This document shows, one piece after another, positions 34,493 through 42,695 of a DNA stretch of 42,695 nucleotides. The position numbers and the translations under genes were made by a program. Source of the DNA: Penium margaritaceum (Eukaryota; Streptophyta; Zygnematophyceae; Desmidiales; Peniaceae); the NCBI GenBank assembly GCA_023375785.1, contig SZWC01009507.1, positions 17,216 to 59,910 of the forward strand, read 5' to 3'. The notes beneath the pieces are model-generated. The model was given only the letters and a program-made list of their open reading frames with translations. It was not told where the DNA came from and made no database searches. The first letter of the stretch is position 1, and the number at the start of each line of letters is the position of its first letter.

Positions 34493-37000
34493 TACCTTGT
34501 TTGCACCTGCAAGATCATGCCTAGTACATCTGCACTGTGATTGGACACTCTGACCGTGGCTGACTCGTGTTATGATTCATAGCCGTTTAAGGTACTTGGT
34601 AAACTTTGTGGTCATGAGAAGTGGCACATACCAACTTTGTCAAGGCATTGCGCACAATAGCCATGCCAAGCGACTGGCACGGTCATGCATATAAGATGTG
34701 CACTATGCTTGGGTAGTCTGAATGTGGCTGACTTGTGTTACGGTTCGTAGAAGTTCAAGTCACTTGGTAAACTCTGTGGTCATGGTCAGTGGCACATGCC
34801 AACTTTGTCAAAGCATTGCGCACAATAGCCATGCCATGGCACCGGTTTTTTACCTTGTTTATACCTGCAAGTTCATACATATTAGAAGTGCACTGTGATA
34901 GGGCACTCTGACCATGACTGACTCGTGTTACGATTCATAGACGTTAGTGTCACTTGGTAAACTTTGCGGGCATGGTCAGTGGCACATGCCACCTTTGTCA
35001 AGGCATTGCACATAATAGCCACACTGAGCAACTAGTACTCTACCTTGTTTGTACCTGCAAGATCATGCCCAGTACATCTGCACCGTGATTGGACACTCTG
35101 ACCGTGGCTGACTCGTGTTATGATCAATAGAAGTAAAAGTCACTTGGATACAGTTGTGGTTATGGTCAATGGCACATGCCAGCTTTGACAAGGCATTGCG
35201 CACAATAGCCACACCGAGCCACCAGTATTCTACCTTGTTTATACCTGCAAGGTCATGCCCAGAATATCTGCACTGTGATTGGACACTCTGACCGTGGCTG
35301 ACTCGTGTTATGATTCTTAGCCGTTTAAGGTACTAGGTGAACATTGTGGTCATGGTCAGTGGCCCATGCAAACTTTGTAAAGGCATTGCACACAATATCC
35401 GTGCCAAGCTAACAGTTTTTCACCTTGTTTATACCTGCAAGGTCATGCACATTAGATGTACACTGTGATTGGGTAATCTGAATGCGGCTGACCTGTGTTA
35501 CGGTTCGTAAAAAGTAGAGTCACTTCGTAAACTCTGTGGTCATGGTCAGTAGCACTTGCGAACTTTGTGAAATGATTGCGCACAATAGCTGTGCGAAGCC
35601 ACCGGTTTTTACCTTGTTTATACCTGCACGTTTATGCATATTAGATGTGCACTGTGATTGGGCACTCTGACCGTGGCTGACGCATGTTACGATTGGTAGA
35701 AGTTCAAGTCACTTGGTAAACTTTGTGGGCATGGTCAGTGGCACATGCCAACTTTGTCAAGGCATTGCACATAATAGCCACACCGAGCCACTAGTACTCT
35801 ACCTTGTTTGTACCTGCAAGAACATGCCTAGTATATATGCACTGTCATTGGACACTCTGACCGTGGCTGACTCTTGTTATGATCCATAGCCGTTTAATTT
35901 ACTTGGCAAACTGTGTGGTCATGGTCAGTGCCACATGCCAATTTTGTCAAGGCATTGCGCACTATAGCCGTGCCAAGCCACTGGGTTTTTCTATCTTGTT
36001 TATACCTGCAAGGTCATGCATATTACATGTGCACTAAGATTGGGCACTCTGACCGTGGCTCACTCGTGTTAGGATTCATCGAAGTTCAAGTCACTAGGTA
36101 AACTTTGTGGTCACGGTCAGTGGCACATGCCAACTTTGTCAAGGCATTGCGCACAATAGTCACACCGAGCCACCAGTATTCTACCTTGTTTCTACATGCA
36201 AGATCATGCCTAGTACATCTGCACTGTGAGTGGAAACTCTGACCGTGGCTGACTCGTGTTACGATTCGTAGAAGTTAAAGTCACTTGGTACACCTTGTGG
36301 TCATGGTCAGTGGTACATGCCAACTTTTGCAAGGCATTGCGCACAATAGCTACACCAAGCCACCGGTAGTTTGCCTTGTTTGCACCTGCAAGACCATGCC
36401 TAATACATCTGCACTGTGATTGGTCACTCTGACCATGGCTGACTCGTGTTATAATTCATAGCCGTTTAATGTACTTGGCAAACGTTGTGGTCATGGTCAG
36501 TGGCACATGCCAACTTTGTCAAAGCATTGCGCACAATAGCCGTGCCAAGCCACCGGTTTTTTACCTTTTTATACCAGTAACATCATGCATATTAGATGTG
36601 CACTATGATTGGACACTCTGACAGTGGTTGACTCGTGTTACGATTCGTAGAAGTTGAAGTCACTTGGTAAACGTTGTGGTCATGGTCAGTGGCACATGCC
36701 AGCTTTGTCAAGGCATTGCGCACAATAGCCGTGCCAAGCCACCAGTTTTTTACCTTGCGTATACCTGCAAGGTCATGCATATTAGACGTGCTCTGTGATT
36801 GGGCACTCTGACCATGGCTGACTCTTGTTACGATTCGTAGAAGTTAAAGTCACCTGGTAAACTTTGTGGTCATGGTCAGTGGCACATGCCAACTTTGTCA
36901 AGTCATTGCGCACAATAGCCACACCGAGACACCGGTATTCTACCTTGTTTATACCTGCAAGTTCATACATGTTAGATATGCACTGTGATTGGACACTCTG
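34493..37000 (+). repeat. 190-bp satellite, block 3c (forward)
   Basis: About 13 monomers of mixed A, B and C variants lie between element copy 2 and the identical-monomer array. One monomer (landmarks at 34641 and 34809, 168 bp apart) has a 22-bp deletion joining cgactgg to cacggtcatg near 34678. The monomer around 36540-36640 (ttataccagtaacatcatgc, gacagtggttgact) is the apparent source of the later 153-bp repeats. No gene is seen. Confidence 0.93.
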
Positions 37001-38510
37001 ACCGTGGCTGACTCGTGTTATGATTCATAGCCGTTTAATGTACTTGGTTAACGTTGTGGTCATGATCAGTGGCACATGCCAACTTTGTCAAAGCATTGCG
37101 CACAATAGCCACGCCAAGCCACCGGTGTTTTACCTTGTTTGTACCTGCAAGATCATGCCTAATACATCTGCACTGTGATTGGAGACTCTCACCGTGGCTG
37201 ACTCGTGTTATGATTCATAGCCGTTTAATGTACTTGGTTAACGTTGTGGTCATGATCAGTGGCACATGCCAACTTTGTCAAAGCATTGCGCACAATAGCC
37301 ACGCCAAGCCACCGGTGTTTTACCTTGTTTGTACCTGCAAGATCATGCCTAATACATCTGCACTGTGATTGGAGACTCTCACCGTGGCTGACTCGTGTTA
37401 TGATTCATAGCCGTTTAATGTACTTGGTTAACGTTGTGGTCATGATCAGTGGCACATGCCAACTTTGTCAAAGCATTGCGCACAATAGCCACGCCAAGCC
37501 ACCGGTGTTTTACCTTGTTTGTACCTGCAAGATCATGCCTAATACATCTGCACTGTGATTGGAGACTCTCACCGTGGCTGACTCGTGTTATGATTCATAG
37601 CCGTTTAATGTACTTGGTTAACGTTGTGGTCATGATCAGTGGCACATGCCAACTTTGTCAAAGCATTGCGCACAATAGCCACGCCAAGCCACCGGTGTTT
37701 TACCTTGTTTGTACCTGCAAGATCATGCCTAATACATCTGCACTGTGATTGGAGACTCTCACCGTGGCTGACTCGTGTTATGATTCATAGCCGTTTAATG
37801 TACTTGGTTAACGTTGTGGTCATGATCAGTGGCACATGCCAACTTTGTCAAAGCATTGCGCACAATAGCCACGCCAAGCCACCGGTGTTTTACCTTGTTT
37901 GTACCTGCAAGATCATGCCTAATACATCTGCACTGTGATTGGAGACTCTCACCGTGGCTGACTCGTGTTATGATTCATAGCCGTTTAATGTACTTGGTTA
38001 ACGTTGTGGTCATGATCAGTGGCACATGCCAACTTTGTCAAAGCATTGCGCACAATAGCCACGCCAAGCCACCGGTGTTTTACCTTGTTTGTACCTGCAA
38101 GATCATGCCTAATACATCTGCACTGTGATTGGAGACTCTCACCGTGGCTGACTCGTGTTATGATTCATAGCCGTTTAATGTACTTGGTTAACGTTGTGGT
38201 CATGATCAGTGGCACATGCCAACTTTGTCAAAGCATTGCGCACAATAGCCACGCCAAGCCACCGGTGTTTTACCTTGTTTGTACCTGCAAGATCATGCCT
38301 AATACATCTGCACTGTGATTGGAGACTCTCACCGTGGCTGACTCGTGTTATGATTCATAGCCGTTTAATGTACTTGGTTAACGTTGTGGTCATGATCAGT
38401 GGCACATGCCAACTTTGTCAAAGCATTGCGCACAATAGCCACGCCAAGCCACCGGTGTTTTACCTTGTTTGTACCTGCAAGATCATGCCTAATACATCTG
38501 CACTGTGATT
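37001..38510 (+). repeat. eight base-identical 190-bp monomers
   Basis: The core catgatcagtggcacatgcc repeats at 37062, 37252, 37442, 37632, 37822, 38012, 38202 and 38392. I see no base difference between full units. The seven internal joints read ggagactctcacc, while the outer edges read ggacactctgacc, so the array was made from one monomer with two private changes. Private variants are ggttaacg, catgatcag, caaagcattg and gagactctc. Flanking monomers differ from this unit and from each other, so expansion is very recent or an assembly artefact. The repeated 99-codon open frame has no independent support as a gene. Confidence 0.95.
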
Positions 38511-38840
38511 GGACACTCTGACCGTGGCTGACTCGTGTTACGGTCAATAGAAGTAAAGTCACTTGGATACATTTGTGGTCATGGTTAGTGGCACATGCCA
38601 ACTTTGTCAAGGCATTGCACACAATAGCCACGCCGATCCACCAGTATTCTACCTTGTTTATACCTGTTAGGTCATGCCCAGTATATCTACACAGTGATTG
38701 GATACTCTGACCGTGGCTGTCTCGTGTTATGATTCGTAGCCATTTAATGTACTTGGTAAACTTTGTGGTCATGGTCAGTGGCACATGCCAACTTTGTCAA
38801 GTCATTGCGCACAATAGCCACACCGAGCCACCAGTAGTCT
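38511..38840 (+). repeat. ordinary satellite between two recent amplifications
   Basis: About 1.7 divergent monomers lie here: a type C second half (agaagtaaagtcacttgg) and then a B-like monomer carrying cacagtgattggatactc at 38690. That marker also stands 533 bp before element copies 1 and 2. No gene is seen. Confidence 0.85.
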
Positions 38841-39387
38841 ACCTTGTTTGTACCTGCAAGATCATGCCTAGTACATGTGCACTGTGATTGGACACTCTGT
38901 CTGTGGCTGACTCGTGTTATGATTCATAGCCGTTTAAGGTACTTGGTAAACTTTGTGGTCATGGTCAGTGGCACATGCCAACTTTGTCAAGGCATTGCGC
39001 ACAATAGTCACGCCAAGCCACCGGTGTTTTACCTTGTTTGTACCTGCAAGATCATGCCTAGTACATGTGCACTGTGATTGGACACTCTGTCTGTGGCTGA
39101 CTCGTGTTATGATTCATAGCCGTTTAAGGTACTTGGTAAACTTTGTGGTCATGGTCAGTGGCACATGCCAACTTTGTCAAGGCATTGCGCACAATAGTCA
39201 CGCCAAGCCACCGGTGTTTTACCTTGTTTGTACCTGCAAGATCATGCCTAGTACATGTGCACTGTGATTGGACACTCTGTCTGTGGCTGACTCGTGTTAT
39301 GATTCATAGCCGTTTAAGGTACTTGGTAAACTTTGTGGTCATGGTCAGTGGCACATGCCAACTTTGTCAAGGCATTGCGCACAATAG
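38841..39387 (+). repeat. about three identical 190-bp monomers
   Basis: The block accttgtttgtacctgcaag, with private variants gtacatgtgcac, gacactctgtctg and aatagtcacgcc, repeats at 38841, 39031 and 39221 without visible differences. It ends at acaatag (39387), where the next monomer reads ctacaccaaacc. This small recent expansion lies directly before element copy 3 and adds 190 bp to the distance between the cacagtg marker and that element (723 instead of 533). Confidence 0.92.
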
Positions 39388-39412
39388 CTACACCAAACCA
39401 CCAGTATTCTAC

Positions 39413-39898
39413 CTACTGCTCAAGGAACTCAATGATAGAGATTTGCCTGATTATGAAATGTATGAATTAGATGGAAAATTTGGGTTCAGTATTATTTTCG
39501 GAATCATAAGTGAACGAATTGACATTCAACTGACACATTGAATTCAACAAAAGGCCCAGAATCATTTCTGCAGAAATCCAATACTTCAACGAGATATTCC
39601 ATTGTACAAATAAATACTAAGGATCACCGACGGGTCAAGGTGTGTGTCGTGCTACGTGGGTTTGTCATTTTGTACAGATGGTTGTTCACGCCTATTTGTC
39701 GTTCCCTACCACGAATGACTCTACGGAGATTGTGAACTAACATGTGATGTGAAAGATGAGTGAACATTTCCTGCGCCATGAGTTCACCAAAAACATATTC
39801 AAAGTATTTTTGTAACATTTTAACTTCATCGAACGAATTTTTGGCACAATTTCAATGACCAGAAAAACATTTAAAATTGAATACCTCGAGCAGTCGGG
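39413..39898 (+). mobile_element. 486-bp MITE-like element, copy 3 (most complete frame)
   Basis: It has the same length, phase and termini as copies 1 and 2; its right end reads ctcgagcagtcg, so one base of the terminal repeat has changed. It is the most divergent copy, with about 10 differences from copy 1 in the first 135 bp. Here the forward frame reads YELDGKFG, with GGA where the others have TGA, and runs as ELNDRDLPDYEMYELDG and then FGIISERIDIQLT to a stop at 39539. The frame is open from the satellite into the element, but nothing suggests it is expressed. Confidence 0.7.
39624..39818 (-). pseudogene. small reverse-strand open frame in element copy 3, probably non-functional
   Basis: A 64-residue frame shares the core FTHLSHHMLVHNLRRVIRG with copy 1 and then continues QIGVNNHLYKMTN. 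A one-base length difference upstream of the core gives it a different N-terminus. No domain is recognised, and it may be a decayed transposon remnant. Confidence 0.2.
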
Positions 39899-40012
39899 TA
39901 CCTTGGTTGCACCTGCAAGATCAAGCCTAGTACATCTTCACTGTGATTGGACACTCTGACTGTGGCTGACTCGTGTTATGATTCATAGCCGTTTAAGGTA
40001 CTTGGTAAACTT
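39899..40012 (+). repeat. satellite flank right of element copy 3
   Basis: Satellite resumes at taccttggttgcacctgc, the same monomer phase as after copies 1 and 2. It continues as a type C then B second half (gattcatagccgtttaagg) into the 153-bp subarray. Confidence 0.9.
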
Positions 40013-40471
40013 TGTGGTCATGGTCAGTGGTTCATGCCAACTTTGTCAAGGCATTGCGCACAATAGCCGTGCCAAGCCACCGGTTGCTACCTTTTTATAC
40101 CAGTAACATCATGCATATTAGATGTGTACAATGATTGGACACTCTGACAGTGGTTGACTGGTGATTGTGGTCATGGTCAGTGGTTCATGCCAACTTTGTC
40201 AAGGCATTGCGCACAATAGCCGTGCCAAGCCACCGGTTGCTACCTTTTTATACCAGTAACATCATGCATATTAGATGTGTACAATGATTGGACACTCTGA
40301 CAGTGGTTGACTGGTGATTGTGGTCATGGTCAGTGGTTCATGCCAACTTTGTCAAGGCATTGCGCACAATAGCCGTGCCAAGCCACCGGTTGCTACCTTT
40401 TTATACCAGTAACATCATGCATATTAGATGTGTACAATGATTGGACACTCTGACAGTGGTTGACTGGTGAT
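40013..40471 (+). repeat. three identical 153-bp deleted monomers
   Basis: The core tgtggtcatggtcagtggtt starts at 40013, 40166 and 40319, and the next core at 40472 begins a normal monomer, so the unit is exactly 153 bp. Each unit lacks 37 bp: ttgactggtg is joined directly to attgtggtcatgg, skipping the segment normally carrying the variable gattcgtag to ggtaaac stretch. Private variants are ggttcatgcc, ccggttgctacc and gtgtacaatgattgg. The copies look base-identical. Confidence 0.95.
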
Positions 40472-42695
40472 TGTGGTCATGGTCAGTGGTACATGCCAAC
40501 TTTGTCAAGACATTGTGCACAATAGCCGTGCCAAGCCACCGGTTTTTTACCTTCAATATACCTGCAAGGTCATGCATGTTATATGTGCAATGTGATTGGG
40601 CACTCTGAGCGTGGCTGGCTCGTGTTACGATTCGTACAAGTTAAAGTCACTTGGTAAACCTTGTGGTCATGATCGATGGCACATGCCAACTTTGTCAAGG
40701 CATTGCGCACAATAGTCACACCAAGCCACCGGTGGTTTACCTTGTTTGCACCTGCAAGATCATGCCGAATACATCTACACTGTGACTGGTCACTCTGACC
40801 GTGGCTGACTCGTATTATGATCAATAGACGTAAACGTCACTTGGATACATTTGTGGTCATGGTCAGTGGCATATGCCAACTTTGTCAAGACACTGCGCAC
40901 AAGAGCCACACCGAGCCACCAGTATTCTACCTTGTTTAAACCTGTAAGGTTATGCCTAGTATATCTGCACTGTGATTGGACATTCTGACCGTGGCTGACT
41001 CGTGTTATAANACTTGGTAAACTTTGTGGTCATGGTCAGTGGCACATGCCAACTTTGTCAAGGCATTGCGCACAATAGCCGTACCAAGCCACCGGTTTTT
41101 TACCTTGTTTATACCTGCAAGGTCATGCCTAGTACAACTGAACTGTGATTAGGCACTCTGACTGTGGCTGACTTGTGTTACGGTTTGTAGAAGTTAAGGT
41201 CAATTGGTAAACTTTGTGGTCATTATCAGTGCCACATGCCAATTTGTCAAGGCATTGCGCACAATAGTCGTGCCAAGCCGCCGGTTTTTTACCATGTTTA
41301 TTCCTGCAAGGTCATGCATATTAGATGTGCACTGTGATTGGGTACTCTGACCGTTATTGACTCGTGTTACGATTCGTAGACGTTAAAGTCATTTGGTAAA
41401 CTTTGTGGTCATGGTCAGTGGCACATGCCAACATTGTGAAGGCATTGCGCACAACAGCTGTGCAAAGCCACCGGGTTTTTACCTTGTTTATACCTGCAAG
41501 GTCATGCATGTTAGATGTGCACCGTGATTGGGCACTCTGAATGTGGCTGACTCGTGTTACGATTCGTAGAAGTTAAAGTAACTTGGTAAACTTTGTGGTC
41601 ATGGTCAGTGGTACATGCCAACTTCGTCAAGGCATTGCGCACAATAGCCACACAAAGCCACCGGTATTTTACCTTGTTTGTACGTGCAAGATCATGCCTA
41701 ATACATCTGCACTGTGATTGGACACTCTCACCAAGGCTGACTCGTGTTATGATCAATAGAAGTAAAGTCAATTGGATACATTTGTGGTCATGGTCAGTGG
41801 CACATGCCAACTTTGTCAAGGCATTGCACACAATAGCCACACCGATCCACCAGTATTCTACCTTGTTTATACATACAAGGTCATGCCCATTACATCTGCA
41901 CTGTGATTGGACACTCTGACCATGGCTGACACGTGTTATGATTCATAGCCGTTTAATGTACTTGGTAAACTTCGTGGTCATGGTTAGTGGCACATGCCAA
42001 CTTTGTCAAGACATTACGCACAATAGCCGTGCCAAGCCACCGGGTTTTTGCCTTGTTTATACCTGTAAGGTCATGCCTAGTACATCTGAACTGTGACTGG
42101 GTACTCTGACCGTGGCTGACTTGTGTTATTATTTGTAGAAGTTGAAGTCACTTGGTAAACTTTGTGGTTGTGGTCAGTGGCACATGCCAACTTTGTCAAG
42201 GCATTGCGCACAATAGCTGCATCGAGCCACCAGTATTCTACCTTGTTTAAACCTGCGAGGTCATGCCCAGTATATCTGCACAGTGATTGGATACTCTGAC
42301 CGTGGCTGTCTCGTGTTATGATTCATAGCCGTTTAATGTACTTGGTAAACTTTGTGGTCATGGTCAGTGGCACATGCCAACTTTGTCAAGGCATTGCGCA
42401 CAATAGCCACACCGAGCCACCAGTATTCTGCCTTGTTTTTACCTGCAAGATCATGCCTAGTACATGTGCACTGTGATTGGACACTCTGACCGTGGCTGAC
42501 TCGTGATATGATTCATAGCCGTTGAATGTACTTGGTAAACTTTGTGGTCATGGTCAGTGGCACATGCCAACTTTGTCAAGGCATTGCGCACAATAGCCAC
42601 ACCGAGCCACCAGTATTCTGCCTTGTTTGTACCTGCAAGATCATGCCTAGTACATGTGCACTGTGATTGGACACTCTGACCGTGGCTGACTCGTG
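40472..42695 (+). repeat. 190-bp satellite, block 3d, running off the window end
   Basis: About 11.7 monomers of mixed variants lie here. From about 41200 to the end the order of variants matches 32400-33890 at an offset near 8805 bp (gtaaagtcaattggatac against gtaaagtcacttggatac; cacagtgattggatactc at 42279 against 33474). The last two monomers (about 42341-42695) are nearly identical to each other. No gene is seen. Confidence 0.93.
41011..41011. other. single N with about 17 missing bases
   Basis: The sequence reads gttataa, N, acttggtaaac. The landmarks around it (cactgcgcac at 40891 and cattgcgcac at 41064) are 173 bp apart, so 17 bp are missing and one N stands in their place. This marks an unresolved base or an assembly join, and continuity across it should not be taken for granted. 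Confidence 0.9.

Noticed and set aside
37069..38318. Seven identical 99-codon open frames every 190 bp, as a gene family
   Set aside because: They overlap each other and simply restate the eight identical satellite monomers. There is no start context, codon bias or domain.
31049..39898. piggyBac-type insertion, because the right end reads as ccctactg on the reverse strand
   Set aside because: piggyBac needs TTAA target duplications; the flanks here are tac and the left end lacks the ccc.
1..42695. CRISPR-like regular repeats
   Set aside because: The repeat unit is 190 bp with no unique spacers, and no cas genes are present; it is ordinary satellite.

Overview
The window is almost entirely satellite DNA from a eukaryotic chromosome. 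A monomer of about 190 bp repeats roughly 200 times. I see no convincing protein-coding gene, rRNA gene, intact tRNA gene or CRISPR array. The host is probably a plant: the retroelement fragment at 8523-9970 has a primer-binding site complementary to initiator-Met tRNA, which is typical of plant LTR retrotransposons. I do not recognise the satellite family and cannot name a species. A nucleosome-sized monomer in long arrays, with higher-order units and inversions, fits centromeric or other constitutive heterochromatin.

Layout: (1) 1-8522, satellite in forward orientation, defined here as the strand reading gtggtcatggtcagtggc. (2) 8523-9970, a truncated LTR retrotransposon: one complete 624-bp LTR with TG...CA ends, the primer-binding site, and about 0.8 kb of leader with an internal duplication. 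(3) 9971-22374, satellite in reverse orientation. (4) 22375-23390, a 1.0-kb non-satellite island with TG...CA ends, possibly a solo LTR, holding a compact cloverleaf-like fold next to a pol III A-box match. (5) 23391-24417, reverse satellite. (6) 24418-24423, the 6-nt centre of a fold-back inversion. (7) 24424-42695, forward satellite interrupted by three copies of one 486-bp element (31049, 34007, 39413), all in the same phase of the monomer.

Monomers fall into at least three recurring variants, which I call A, B and C. They share a nearly invariant block of about 50 bp and differ in two variable blocks. Higher-order structure changes along the window: 5-monomer units in block 1, 2-monomer and 12/13-monomer units in the reverse block, A/C dimers at 25840-27739, and a unit carrying the 486-bp element near the right end. 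Very recent homogenisation shows as eight base-identical monomers (37001-38510), about three identical monomers (38841-39387) and three identical deleted 153-bp monomers (40013-40471).

The parts work together as an evolving array, not as a gene system. Transposons sit at orientation switches and were then copied along with the satellite by unequal exchange or segmental duplication. The many short open frames on both strands are by-products of a repeat of 190 = 3x63+1 bp. All family assignments come from reading the sequence; no database search was possible.
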